A DNA stretch of 64,000 nucleotides from Vreelandella aquamarina (GCF_020075495.1 NZ_JABYQT010000004.1:248001-312000); one strand, 5' to 3'; shown: positions 18,168-27,404, counted from the first letter of the stretch. Numbers and translations are program-made. Notes: generated from the sequence alone by a model not told the origin.

Positions 18168-19011
18168 GCGCCGAGGTCAGCACGCGAGCAAAGCGCTGTG
18201 CCGAAGGCAGCGCGCCAAAGCTCCATACCGGCGGCAGGCGCAGCAGGGTGTCGTTTTTTACAATCGGCAACTGCTGCCACAGGCCGCTGGTGGCCAGCTG
18301 CTCCTCCACGCCCAAGGGCAGCGGGTCGATGATCACCAGCCGGGCGTCGGGGTAGTTCGCGAGCACCTCGATGCCCGTCAGGGAAAAGCCCCAGGCGTTG
18401 GTCGGTTCTTCCCAGGCGTTAGCCAGGCCAAGCCGTTCGAGCACCGCGTTATACAGGCTGTTATCGCCAAATATGCGCACGTGGCGCGCATCCATGAACT
18501 GCACCATCAATAGCGGTGCGGTATCCGGCTGGGCGTTGCGCAGCGAATCCATCAGCGTTTGCGTGTCTTCGATCAGTGCTTCTGCCGCCGCTTCGCGGTC
18601 GGTCAACTCCCCCAGCTCGCGCGTCAGCGCCTGTATCTCCTGCCAGGTATCCACGCCGGGTGAATAGAGCGCAAGCGACGTCACCGGCGCAATGCGCTCA
18701 AGGCGCGGCGTGAGCGTGGCGAACATCGGCGAGATCAGGATCTGCTCCGGGGCAAGCTGGGCCAGCAGCTCGAAGTTGGGCTGGGCACGCAGCCCAAGGT
18801 CCGTGGCGCCGGGCGGGAGCCGCGGCTCGCCTACCCAGTCGTAGTAATCCGGCTGCTGAGCCACGCCACTGATCGGCGCGCCGATGGCCACCAGCGTTTC
18901 GGCAATGGTCCAGTCTACCGTGGCAAACTGGGCATGCGCGCTGGTAAACGCCAGCAGGCTGGTGAGCAGAAGCGCGGCTCGGGCGAAAAGAAGCGTCACG
19001 GTACGGCGCAT
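18151..19011 (-). CDS. fhuD: Iron-siderophore ABC transporter substrate-binding protein, FhuD-like
   Basis: A 286-residue periplasmic binding protein of the helical-backbone (class III) type. The Sec signal ends near SAHAQ. It starts with the FhuD-type VDWTIAETLVAIGAP and carries the late signature WSFGALPSAQRFARVL, which resembles GGLPSALRFARLL of FhuD. Its role is to pass ferric hydroxamates from the outer-membrane receptors to an inner-membrane FhuB/FhuC pair. No permease or ATPase gene lies nearby, so it must use a transporter encoded elsewhere. It follows the MFS gene by 69 bases. A weak Fur-like half site (GGATTATCG) lies in that gap. Confidence 0.85.
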   Translation of the reverse strand: MRRTVTLLFARAALLLTSLLAFTSAHAQFATVDWTIAETLVAIGAPISGVAQQPDYYDWVGEPRLPPGATDLGLRAQPNFELLAQLAPEQILISPMFATLTPRLERIAPVTSLALYSPGVDTWQEIQALTRELGELTDREAAAEALIEDTQTLMDSLRNAQPDTAPLLMVQFMDARHVRIFGDNSLYNAVLERLGLANAWEEPTNAWGFSLTGIEVLANYPDARLVIIDPLPLGVEEQLATSGLWQQLPIVKNDTLLRLPPVWSFGALPSAQRFARVLTSALTSGS

Positions 19012-19080
19012 GAGGAAGAGTCATTTTGAAAGAAGAGCTGTATTTAAACGATAATCCTTCTTGCTTGCAACGCCATGCTA

Positions 19081-20244
19081 TCACGCATCGGGAAGGGCAG
19101 GATCCGAAGAGTGTGTAGCGTCTGTCCTGCCGACTCTCGCCAACCCGGCGGTAAAGGCAAGGCAGGCGAAGGCAATAACGGAGTAGGTAGGCGTCAATTG
19201 ATCCATGAGCAACCCGAATAGAGGTGCACCTGCGGTCTGGCCGATAGCGATGGTGAGAAAACCAACGGTCAGGCCCGTTGCGGGGCGGCTGGGTAGCGCT
19301 GCAACACCCCATACCAGATAGACACCGGTAAGCATGATGTAGGCCAGGCCGAACAGCGCACCACCGAGTAGTGTCAGCGTAGGGGTGGTACCTTCAAACC
19401 CCACGAGTAATATGCCGCCTGCCAATGCACCCAGAAACAGCCAGTGAGTCCGGTTGATTCCAAACCGGGCAACGAGTACCCCGGCCCAAGCGCCCGCCAT
19501 GCCTGCCGTGCCAATGGCAATCCATAAAAGCCCTGCACCGGTATGGCCCCAGTCCAGGCGTAGCGTAACCAGCTGGCTACCAAAGGACCACAGGGCAGTG
19601 CTCGATGCACCCATCAGAAAGGAGGCGATAATCAGCCGCTTAAGTGCCTGGTTGAGTAGTGGCAAGCCTGTCTCACGGTTTTCCGCTGGTCGGGCATCAC
19701 CCGGTATGCTGATGACGACCGCTATCGCCATGCACAAGGCAGTGGCTGCAAAGATCAAGAAAGCGATCCGCCAGTGCCCACCCATTAGCAACGCCACAGG
19801 CCCTGAAAGCACCACGCCTGCACCGGTACCGGCATTGATAATCGTATTGGTGGCACCCTGTCCGGCGGGCTTGACGGCAGTGGCCACGGCGGCGGCCATG
19901 GGGGGGGAAGCGAGGCCTGTGCTGGTGCCTGCCAACATTACAGCACTTGCAAGCCATAGTGATGAGGGGGCCGCTGCGATGCCTATCATACCCACTGCCG
20001 CTACGAGTGCCGCGACGGTTGCCACCACGCGGGGCCCTAGCCGCTCGGTCAGGTGGGCAGAGACAATGATAGCCGCGCAGTAGCCTAGAAAAGAGCCGCC
20101 CGATATCAACCCGCCCACGGTTGAAGATAAGGAGAGATCCGCATCGATTTGAGGAAGAAATAGCCCAAAAGCAAAGCGGGCAAAGCCGTAGCAGATGGCG
20201 ATGAGCCCAAAGCCTACGGCGCCGAGCATCATGCCCGGACTCAT
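19081..20244 (-). CDS. MFS transporter
   Basis: A major facilitator of about 387 residues with about twelve hydrophobic segments, beginning MSPGMMLGAVGFGLIAICYGFARF. That opening and FGLFLPQIDADLSLS resemble the YbfB/CynX-like group. The start is the ATG that overlaps the tetR stop (ATGA), so the two are translationally coupled. An efflux role under the control of the coupled TetR protein is the simplest reading; the substrate is unknown. It lies inside the iron cluster, but nothing in the sequence shows a siderophore link. Confidence 0.85.
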   Translation of the reverse strand: MSPGMMLGAVGFGLIAICYGFARFAFGLFLPQIDADLSLSSTVGGLISGGSFLGYCAAIIVSAHLTERLGPRVVATVAALVAAVGMIGIAAAPSSLWLASAVMLAGTSTGLASPPMAAAVATAVKPAGQGATNTIINAGTGAGVVLSGPVALLMGGHWRIAFLIFAATALCMAIAVVISIPGDARPAENRETGLPLLNQALKRLIIASFLMGASSTALWSFGSQLVTLRLDWGHTGAGLLWIAIGTAGMAGAWAGVLVARFGINRTHWLFLGALAGGILLVGFEGTTPTLTLLGGALFGLAYIMLTGVYLVWGVAALPSRPATGLTVGFLTIAIGQTAGAPLFGLLMDQLTPTYSVIAFACLAFTAGLARVGRTDATHSSDPALPDA

Positions 20245-20768
20245 GATGAGGCCTGTTTGACTAGGCGAACCGCGCAATGGCGGGCTGTGATAACGGCGTC
20301 CGCGCCGCGATAAATGGCGGTCGCCGTTGCGCCCTCGAACAGAATCAGAATTTGCTCAGCGAGCTGTTCATCGCCACGTCCGTTGGTTTCAAGTGCAATG
20401 ATTTCCTGAATCTTGCTCCAGACCCCGGCCTTGTGAGCGGCCATGACCTCGGCAATTTCCGGTACATCACCACCGGTTTCCCCATAAGCGCGTAGAAAAA
20501 GGCATCCTCGGCACCCTTCCACCCGCACCCAGTCTTCAAGCGCCTTGAAAAGCTCATTCACACTGTTTACGTCTGTCCGGCGCAAGAACCGCCTGTCGCG
20601 TTCCGTAAGCACGCTGGCGATCAGTGAATGTTTGCTGCCCGCATGTTTATACAGCGTTCTACTCGACATGCCGGCAGCCTGCGTAAGCCGGTCCATCCCG
20701 GTGGCGGTAAATCCATGCCGGTCGAAAAGGGATTCGGCAGCGGAGATAAGCTTCGTTTTGATATCCAT
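20241..20768 (-). CDS. TetR/AcrR family repressor
   Basis: A 175-residue regulator with an N-terminal TetR helix-turn-helix: AAESLFDRHGFTATGMDRLT then AGMSSRTLYKHAGSKHSLI. The C-terminal ligand domain contains VEGCRGCLFLRAYGE, a Cys-containing segment found in several TetR_C groups. A strong palindrome lies 8 bases upstream and most likely is its operator, so autoregulation together with the coupled MFS gene is expected. The start Met has GGAG only two bases upstream, an unusually tight spacing. Confidence 0.88.
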   Translation of the reverse strand: MDIKTKLISAAESLFDRHGFTATGMDRLTQAAGMSSRTLYKHAGSKHSLIASVLTERDRRFLRRTDVNSVNELFKALEDWVRVEGCRGCLFLRAYGETGGDVPEIAEVMAAHKAGVWSKIQEIIALETNGRGDEQLAEQILILFEGATATAIYRGADAVITARHCAVRLVKQASS

Positions 20769-20775
20769 GTCTCCA

Positions 20776-20797
20776 ATGTAAAACGATCATTTTACAT
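20776..20797. promoter_or_regulatory. Palindromic operator of the tetR-MFS operon
   Basis: The arms ATGTAAAA and TTTTACAT are perfectly complementary around a 6-base centre that contains GATC. It lies immediately upstream of the tetR start, the normal position for a TetR-family operator. Confidence 0.75.
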
Positions 20798-20895
20798 AGT
20801 CAAGGAGACCAATATTCCTGCCTGATGCCTGCTGAGCCCCGAAGATCTACTGAGTGAGCAGTGCGACGGGGCCCAGCGGCTGTCATGACGAGACG

Positions 20896-23013
20896 TTAGA
20901 AGCGATAATGAACGCTTGCCGTAATGCCGCGCTCGGCGCCGAAGTAGCAGTAGTCCAGCGAGTTGCAGGAGGCAACGTACTCTTTATCCAGCACGTTGTT
21001 GACGTTCAGGCGGGTTTCGACGCCGTTGATGCCGGCATGGCTCCAGTCGTAGCCAAGTGTGGCATCCACCAGGGTGTAGTCGGGCACGGTTTCGGTATTG
21101 GCGCGGTCGGCGGCGATGTCCGCGTAGTGGCGCACCCCAATGCCTGCATCCACCCCGTTCAGCCAGCCCTGGTCAGCCTCATAGTGCGCCCATGCCTGCA
21201 GCTGATGCCGGGGCGAGTAAATCGCGTTGTTGCCCTGGTTGCCGTCGTCGCTCTTGGCGTAGGTAATATCGGTGAAACTGTAGCCTGCCTGCAGCGAGAG
21301 CGTGTCAGTCAGCTGGGTCTGGGCTTCAAGCTCTAGGCCCTGGGATTCAATTTCACCCACGGCGCGGTACGGGTCGGAGGGTTGCTCCTTGGTCGCCACG
21401 TTCTTCTGGCTGATATGGAAAAGCGCTGCGCTGTACTGGTTGGCGCTGCCGCTGGGGTGGTACTTCACCCCGGTTTCCCACTGCTCGCCCTCCATGGGGG
21501 CAAGCAAATCGCCGTTTGCATCCACAAAGCTTGTGGGGGTAAACGCGGTGGAGTAGCTCAGGTAAGGTGCCACGCCGTTATCGAACAGATAGACCACGCC
21601 GGCACGGCCGCTGAACTGGGTATCGCTGAGCGAGCTGGATGCATCGGTATCCAGATCCGTGTTGTCGATGCTGACCCAGTCGTAGCGCCCGCCCAGGGTG
21701 AAGCGCCAGCGATCGAGAGCAATTTGATCCTGTAGATAGACGCCGGTCTGTTCAATTTCATGACGCTCGCGTACAGGGTCGTAAAACGCCACCGGCCCAG
21801 TGCCATAGACCGGCTCGAACGCGTTGATCGGCTCGAAGACGCCGGACGGCCAGGCAACGTCGTTTTCGCGCTGCTGATAATCCACCCCGAAGAGCAGCGT
21901 ATGCTCCATAAAGCCGTCGTTGAGCCGGGCTTCCAGCTGATTGTCGATTGTCCAGGCTTCCAGGGATTCGTCGCTGCCGGAGTAGTAACGGTTCAATTCG
22001 TTGGAGGTAGGCGAGGTCCAGCCAAAGCCGTAGGGCTGGTTGAGCACTACATCCGAGTTGAGATAACGCAGTAGTTGGCGCCCGGTAACGTTGTCGTTGA
22101 AGCGATGCTCAAGCATATAGCCGAACATGCGCTGAGTACGCTCGTAGGCGTCGTACTCTTCCTCGCCGTCGAAGAAGTTGTTGCTGATCTTGCGCCCATT
22201 GCGCGGCACCACGGCGCCTTCATAAGGTACGCCAGAGTGATAGCCGCCTTCTGGCTCGTCCTGCAGGTAGGCTTCAACAGTCAAGCTGGTGGCGTCAGTC
22301 ATGTCCCAGGTCAGGCGCGGGGCGATGGCGTAGCGCTGTTCTTCCGTGGGGCCGAACTGGGTATCGGCGGCGCTGGCGATACCGGTCAGACGGAACGCCA
22401 CCCGCTGCTGCTCGCCAATCGGCCCGGTAAGGTCGAAGGCGGCGCTGCGCTGGCGATTGTTGCCCACCCGTAAGCGCAGCTCGCCGCCCGGTTCGAACTC
22501 AGGGCGCTTGCTGTTGAGTGCCACCACGCCACCCGGTGAAGCGCGGCCATAAAGCACGGACGCCGGGCCGCGCACCACTTCGATGCTTTCCAGAAACCAC
22601 GGGTCGATGCGCATGGAGCTGTGCGAGTTGGCATCGCCCATTATCTTCAGGCCGTCCAGAAAGGTATTGCTCAAGCTGCCATCCGAGAAACCACGCAGTA
22701 CCAGGTAGTCAAAGCGGTTGGAGGCGCCTACCTGATTGGAGTAGACGCCCGGCGTGTAGTCGGTGGCCCGCTGTACCGTGCTTACCCCGCGACTCTCCAT
22801 CGCCTCGCGGGTGATCGTGGAAACACTCTGCGGGGTTTCGATGGCCGGCGTTTCCAGTTTGGTAGCCGCCTGCTGGGCGGTAATCGTGACGGTGGGTAAG
22901 GCGTTGCTGGCGTCGGCGCCGGTTTGTGCATAGGCGGCGGGTAAAAAGCTGCCTGCCAGGGCGGTCGCGAGCGTCAGATGACGATAGGCAAAGCGGTGCT
23001 GGGGCAAAAGCAT
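20896..23013 (-). CDS. TonB-dependent siderophore receptor (FhuA/FoxA-like)
   Basis: A 705-residue receptor with a signal peptide ending near AAYAQ and a TonB-box-like LPTVTITA. The plug motifs LVLRGFSDGS and VVRGPASVLYGRASPGG lead into a full barrel that ends SVHYRF. The C-terminal ASCNSLDYCYFGAERG closely follows the FhuA end (ASC..GC.WGAER), which supports a ferric hydroxamate ligand. It is related to, but not a recent copy of, the first receptor in this cluster. A Fur-like site precedes it. The gene is alone on its transcript: AraC regulator upstream, TetR region downstream. Confidence 0.9.
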   Translation of the reverse strand: MLLPQHRFAYRHLTLATALAGSFLPAAYAQTGADASNALPTVTITAQQAATKLETPAIETPQSVSTITREAMESRGVSTVQRATDYTPGVYSNQVGASNRFDYLVLRGFSDGSLSNTFLDGLKIMGDANSHSSMRIDPWFLESIEVVRGPASVLYGRASPGGVVALNSKRPEFEPGGELRLRVGNNRQRSAAFDLTGPIGEQQRVAFRLTGIASAADTQFGPTEEQRYAIAPRLTWDMTDATSLTVEAYLQDEPEGGYHSGVPYEGAVVPRNGRKISNNFFDGEEEYDAYERTQRMFGYMLEHRFNDNVTGRQLLRYLNSDVVLNQPYGFGWTSPTSNELNRYYSGSDESLEAWTIDNQLEARLNDGFMEHTLLFGVDYQQRENDVAWPSGVFEPINAFEPVYGTGPVAFYDPVRERHEIEQTGVYLQDQIALDRWRFTLGGRYDWVSIDNTDLDTDASSSLSDTQFSGRAGVVYLFDNGVAPYLSYSTAFTPTSFVDANGDLLAPMEGEQWETGVKYHPSGSANQYSAALFHISQKNVATKEQPSDPYRAVGEIESQGLELEAQTQLTDTLSLQAGYSFTDITYAKSDDGNQGNNAIYSPRHQLQAWAHYEADQGWLNGVDAGIGVRHYADIAADRANTETVPDYTLVDATLGYDWSHAGINGVETRLNVNNVLDKEYVASCNSLDYCYFGAERGITASVHYRF

Positions 23014-23032
23014 GATAAATTCCCGATCTTTA

Positions 23033-23051
23033 TAGTAATGAGAATTATTGC
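23033..23051. promoter_or_regulatory. Probable Fur box upstream of the FhuA-like receptor
   Basis: The stretch TAATGAGAATTATTG matches the usual AT-rich core of Fur boxes (AATGAGAATTATT). It lies 20 to 40 bases before the minus-strand receptor start. Confidence 0.65.
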
Positions 23052-23113
23052 TTTTTATGGATATGGATAGATATGCCGAATGCCAAATTGGCTATGCGCG
23101 ATGCCAGCGATGG

Positions 23114-24034
23114 TCACTCGTTCGTCCTGCTGAGCACCGCGGTAGGCGCCATGCCAAACTGGCGCTTGAAGGCGGTAGCAAAGTTGGTGGCATGACTATA
23201 CCCGCAGGCATGGGCCACGCGTTGAACGCTGTGGCCCTGTTCCAGCTGCTGGTAAGCCTTTTGAAGGCGACAGCGGCGCAGGTGGTCAAAAATCGTGCAG
23301 CCGTATTGATGGCGAAACTTCTGGCGCAGGCTGCTTGGACTCATGGCGGCGCTGCGAGCCAGGGCTTTCAGCGAGTAGTCGGCCAGCGGATGGCGGCTTA
23401 GCGTGTCATGCAGCTGGGCAAGCCGTTCGCGCTCACGCGTTCTACTGTCCGAGACGAGCATGGGCTTGTCTGGGGGTGGCGTGGGCAGGCCGTAGCCGAG
23501 TAGCTGGAGGGCAAGGCCATGCCAGAGCAGCGACTGGCGCCAGTCGTCCAGCGGGTGCTCGCTGAGGGCAAGCAGCTGGGTAAAAAGCGCAGGTGGCAAC
23601 GTCCAGGCTCGTAACTGCGGCGCATTGGCGATGGGCAGGGTGTAGGGGGCGGTTGACAGAACGGCGATGTTGAGTGTGCGCAAACGCCTCTGGACGGGCT
23701 GTTCGACGACCAGCGGCGCCTGCGGAGTAAAGTGTGAACACAGCCCTTGGCCTGCACTGATGGTCAGCCGCTTCTGCCCCTGAGTGATACCTATACGGCC
23801 CTCCATGACCACGCATACAAACCACGGCACGGATTGGGTCGAACGTGAGTGGTAGGAGTGGCACACCTCAAGATCCGAAAGCGTGAGATGCAGCGCCGGC
23901 GGCAGCGGCAGGTCGCTGACGCTGCCCTGCGCAATCGGCGCATCGGGCGCCGCTTCCAAGTGGAGATAGTCGATGCCGAACCGGTGCCCCAGCTGGCTAA
24001 GGGTGGCCGGCGTGAGTGAGGTAAGGGTTGGCAT
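23114..24034 (-). CDS. AraC family regulator, PchR/YbtA-like
   Basis: A 306-residue protein with an N-terminal cupin-like sensing region and a C-terminal double helix-turn-helix (about residues 210-300: SLKALARSAAMSPSSLRQKF, then VAHACGYSHATNFATAFKRQ). The layout and the adjacent TonB receptor genes fit the PchR group, which activates receptor genes when the cognate ferric siderophore is bound. Its start is only 8 bases after the stop of the IutA-like receptor, so the two are co-transcribed. The intermediate sequence PQAPLVVEQPVQRRLRTLNI is typical of this subfamily's core. Confidence 0.82.
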   Translation of the reverse strand: MPTLTSLTPATLSQLGHRFGIDYLHLEAAPDAPIAQGSVSDLPLPPALHLTLSDLEVCHSYHSRSTQSVPWFVCVVMEGRIGITQGQKRLTISAGQGLCSHFTPQAPLVVEQPVQRRLRTLNIAVLSTAPYTLPIANAPQLRAWTLPPALFTQLLALSEHPLDDWRQSLLWHGLALQLLGYGLPTPPPDKPMLVSDSRTRERERLAQLHDTLSRHPLADYSLKALARSAAMSPSSLRQKFRHQYGCTIFDHLRRCRLQKAYQQLEQGHSVQRVAHACGYSHATNFATAFKRQFGMAPTAVLSRTNE

Positions 24035-24042
24035 CGAAAGGC

Positions 24043-26178
24043 TCAGTACTCCATTGACCAGCCCAGCGTGAACGTGCGCCCACGGGCCTGGTAGTCGTAC
24101 AGGTACTCGGGCCCGTAGGTGGGCGAGTAGAAGCCGACGGCGCGCTGGCCCCAGGGCGTGGAGTACTGCCTGTCGGTCAGGTTGCTGATGCCAAGGCTCA
24201 GCGTGCCAAGGCCGATGTCCTGGCTGCCGATCAGGTCAAGGGTGGTAAAGCTATCGATACGCTCGCCCTCGGCGTCCTTGTACTCGCGGGCGTGGCTGCC
24301 CTGCAGGCGCAGCGTACGCACATCATCCTGCCAGGCCACGTGGGCGGTCAGGCTATCCTGGGAGGGGTAGGGTGAAACGGTAATCCCGCGGTCCTGCCAG
24401 GCGCCGTCCACCTTGCGCTCGGAGGTGAGCACGTGCAGCGTGCTGCCCACTTCCCAGGCATCACCGATATAGCGCGTTATTGATGCTTCCAGGCCATAAT
24501 CGCGGCGCTCATCATCGACCTGGGTGATGTTGAGGTCGCGATCCAGCTCCATGGCGGTATCCGACCAGGCGTAGTAGGCCGCCGCCTGGGTCAGCCAGTC
24601 GCCGCCCTGGTAGCGCCAGCCAAGCTCCACCTGCCGGGTCTTGATGCCGTCCAGCGGGTTGTCCGCCACGGTTTGCCCGGCGCGGCCGTAATACTTGGAG
24701 GGGTCGGGCAGCTCGAAGCCTTCCGAGTAGCCCAGCCAGCTCTGGTGGCCGTTGTCGAAATCATACAGGGTGCTTACGTTATACAGCGTGACGTTGTAGT
24801 CGCTCGAGCCACCCGGCACATTGTTGAAGTCATCGATATCCACGTCCATGCGCTGATGGCGAATGCCGCCGCTGAACTGGAGCTGATCCGTTGCCCACCA
24901 TTCGCTCTGGGCAAACAGCGCCAGGGTGTCGATCTCGAAGCCCGGGTAGCGCGGGGTGACGCGGTCGGCGCGCTGCACCAGGCCACCGGTAGCGTCACTG
25001 GCGGCGCGATCAAAGCGCATCTGCGAGGCGTCGAAGGACTCCCGGTCCATATCCGCGCCGTAGGTCAGGTTGAGGTTCTCCGTCAGGTCCGCCGAGAACA
25101 GGCCCTTCAAGCCGCTGAGTGTCGTGTTCTGCCGGGAGGCGGCAAAGTAGTAGCCGCCGCCCTGGGCGGCGTAAGGGAAGGGGTGAAAGCTGGACTCCTC
25201 TTCCCGATGAAACGCCTGAAGGTAGAAATCCTGGTTGAGCAGGTTGGCGTGATGGTAGTTGGCGCTGAACATCTTGCGGTCGGTGCGCGGGTCGCGGTCG
25301 GCGGTAAAGCCATTGCGAATGTCGGCATCATTCAGGTTCGGCGCAGCGGCGGCCAGGTTGGGGTAGTAGACCCCACGGTCACCTTTCTTGCCGGACTCAT
25401 AGAGCTGGCCGCTGAGCATCAGCGTCTGTTCGTCGTCAAGCTCGACACGCACGTTACCCAGAATATCCAGCTGGCGATTGTCCTGCAGGTCGCTTTGGGC
25501 GATGTCGGGGAATATCTCGTCGCCTCCGGCATCGTACTGGCGGCCGTTTTCCACCAACGATACGCCGATGCGCCCCTGCACCGTGTCATTGCCCCCGCTG
25601 GCCGACTGTGAGAGCCGCCGGTCGACATCATGACGCGTGTTGAACCCGCTGGTCACGCTGGCCTGGGTCTCGAAATGGGGGCGGCCGCTTTCGCCCTGCT
25701 TGGTGATGATGTTGATCAAGCCGCCGGTGGCCCCGCCGCCGTAAAGGCTGCTGGTGCCGGAAAGCACTTCCACGCGTTCGATATTGAACGGATCGATGGC
25801 ATCGAACTGACGTGACAGGCCGCGGGAGTTGTTCAGCGATACGCCATCGATAAGTACCTGCACGCTGCGCCCGCGCATGTTCTGCCCTGCGTTGGTGCGC
25901 CCCTGCGGGCCAAAGTCGAGCCCTGGCACCAGCCTGCCCAGGGCCGTCTTGAGATCACCGCCAGCGTTGATCTGCTGCTGCAATTCTGGACCTTCGACCA
26001 CATGAACCGCGCCGGGAATCTGGCTGATCTGCGTAGGCGTGCGCGAGCCTACCACCACCAGGGTTTCCTGAGCGGTACCGTCAGTCTGGTGAGCGGCTTG
26101 AGTAGCGGTCTGGGAGTAGGCAAGCACAGGAAAAGCGCCGCTCAAGAGACCGGCGCTTACAACGATGTAGCGGTTCAT
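24043..26178 (-). CDS. iutA: TonB-dependent receptor, IutA-like (ferric aerobactin type)
   Basis: A 711-residue receptor. The plug motifs QGRTNAGQNMRGRSVQVLID, DPFNIERVEVLSGTSSLYGG and TGGLINIITKQGE match E. coli IutA nearly phrase for phrase, as do GFELPDPSKYYGR and the C-terminal YGPEYLYDYQARGRTF. The signal peptide is at the N terminus (MNRYIVVSAGLLSG...). No iucABCD genes are nearby, so it probably scavenges aerobactin or a similar carboxylate-hydroxamate made by others. It is co-transcribed with the PchR-like regulator gene. The exact ligand is an inference from similarity to IutA. Confidence 0.85.
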   Translation of the reverse strand: MNRYIVVSAGLLSGAFPVLAYSQTATQAAHQTDGTAQETLVVVGSRTPTQISQIPGAVHVVEGPELQQQINAGGDLKTALGRLVPGLDFGPQGRTNAGQNMRGRSVQVLIDGVSLNNSRGLSRQFDAIDPFNIERVEVLSGTSSLYGGGATGGLINIITKQGESGRPHFETQASVTSGFNTRHDVDRRLSQSASGGNDTVQGRIGVSLVENGRQYDAGGDEIFPDIAQSDLQDNRQLDILGNVRVELDDEQTLMLSGQLYESGKKGDRGVYYPNLAAAAPNLNDADIRNGFTADRDPRTDRKMFSANYHHANLLNQDFYLQAFHREEESSFHPFPYAAQGGGYYFAASRQNTTLSGLKGLFSADLTENLNLTYGADMDRESFDASQMRFDRAASDATGGLVQRADRVTPRYPGFEIDTLALFAQSEWWATDQLQFSGGIRHQRMDVDIDDFNNVPGGSSDYNVTLYNVSTLYDFDNGHQSWLGYSEGFELPDPSKYYGRAGQTVADNPLDGIKTRQVELGWRYQGGDWLTQAAAYYAWSDTAMELDRDLNITQVDDERRDYGLEASITRYIGDAWEVGSTLHVLTSERKVDGAWQDRGITVSPYPSQDSLTAHVAWQDDVRTLRLQGSHAREYKDAEGERIDSFTTLDLIGSQDIGLGTLSLGISNLTDRQYSTPWGQRAVGFYSPTYGPEYLYDYQARGRTFTLGWSMEY

Positions 26179-26237
26179 AGGTTATCCAGAGAACAGTTTT
26201 TTGTTAGTGCTGATCCTATCACTGGCGGCATGAAACG

Positions 26238-26258
26238 CAATGATAGATGTTCTCATTG
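26238..26258. promoter_or_regulatory. Inverted repeat upstream of the IutA-like receptor
   Basis: CAATGA and TCATTG arms around a 9-base centre, about 60 bases before the receptor start on the minus strand. It is Fur-box-like in the arms (AATGATA..., ...TCATT) but too imperfect to be assigned firmly. Confidence 0.4.
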
Positions 26259-26319
26259 TTCGGCATTTCCGGCGCGCCGGCAGCTTGCAATGCCTGAAGG
26301 GGCACCGCTGCTGAACGGC

Positions 26320-26721
26320 TTACTTTTCGTCTTTCAATGACTTGTCAGCGTCCGGTTTCTTGGCAGGCGCCGCTTTTTTCACGCTGGCTGGCTTGGCTTC
26401 GGGCTTGGCGTCCGCGGCTGGGCTTTCCGATGCTTCAACCGAGGCGGTGGGCGCGGGCGGCGCCGCAGCGGGTTTGTTCGCTTCGACGGCGGCTTCAAGG
26501 CTCGCCACCTGGCGTTCCAGTGCTTCTACACGGGTGCGCGTACGTTGCAGCACGTCCATCAGGATGTCGAAGTCTTCCCGCGATACCAGCTCGAGCCGGT
26601 CAAAGGCGCCGCGAACCACCTGCTGCACTCCTTTCTGGATATCTTCCGGGGCTTGTGATGCGTTCTGCAAACGGTCGCCGATTTGCTGGGCCAAGCGGCT
26701 GATACGGTCCTGGGGGGTCAT
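26320..26721 (-). CDS. ubiK: Ubiquinone biosynthesis accessory factor UbiK (YqiC/BMFP family)
   Basis: A 133-residue protein. Residues 1-80 are the BMFP domain, MTPQDRISRLAQQIGDRLQN followed by VSREDFDILMDVLQRTRTRV and the coiled coil LERQVASLEAAV. UbiK helps the UbiIEFGH-J complex in aerobic ubiquinone synthesis at the membrane. The C-terminal ~50 residues are Ala/Pro/Lys/Glu-rich and probably disordered, longer than in E. coli. The conserved neighbourhood comM / ubiK / glnK-amtB is known in Pseudomonas; here the iron cluster separates comM from ubiK. It is divergent from glnK. Confidence 0.9.
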   Translation of the reverse strand: MTPQDRISRLAQQIGDRLQNASQAPEDIQKGVQQVVRGAFDRLELVSREDFDILMDVLQRTRTRVEALERQVASLEAAVEANKPAAAPPAPTASVEASESPAADAKPEAKPASVKKAAPAKKPDADKSLKDEK

Positions 26722-26866
26722 GATGCTCTCCTCGATGGTGATGCTTAAAAAATGGGCGCTATCTCAAGGATACGCAACCCTTGGCGACTGCGCATGTTTT
26801 GCGTGCGGTGCTGGCTCATTTAACCCAAGGCCACACGCCCGCTAATGGTGCGCAGTCGTGCCGACA

Positions 26867-26884
26867 GCGTCATTTTTTGGTGCA
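26867..26884 (+). promoter_or_regulatory. Possible NtrC-binding site
   Basis: GCGTCATTTTTTGGTGCA resembles the NtrC consensus GCACTATTTTGGTGCA. The right half site (TTTTGGTGCA) is perfect and the left is poor. It lies about 100 bases upstream of the sigma-54 promoter, a typical enhancer distance. Confidence 0.5.
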
Positions 26885-26979
26885 AGGGCGCTGTCTGAGA
26901 GTTTCAAGTGACCTCAAACGGTGCCTGGGTATTCCTGAATTTTTGTTAAGTTGCTAAAAAGTAAAATAAAAAACGTTGA

Positions 26980-26994
26980 TGGCACGGTATGCGC
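26980..26994 (+). promoter_or_regulatory. Sigma-54 promoter of glnK-amtB
   Basis: TGGCACG-GTAT-GCGC: a perfect -24 element TGGCACG and the invariant GC of the -12 element at the exact spacing. It lies about 70 bases before glnK, as expected for nitrogen-regulated glnK-amtB operons. Confidence 0.75.
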
Positions 26995-27062
26995 ATTAGC
27001 AGGGCATTGCCAGCGACTGCGTCGCTACCCATTCAGCAGGCTTTATCCAGCAGGGGAGATAG

Positions 27063-27404
<342 letters not shown>

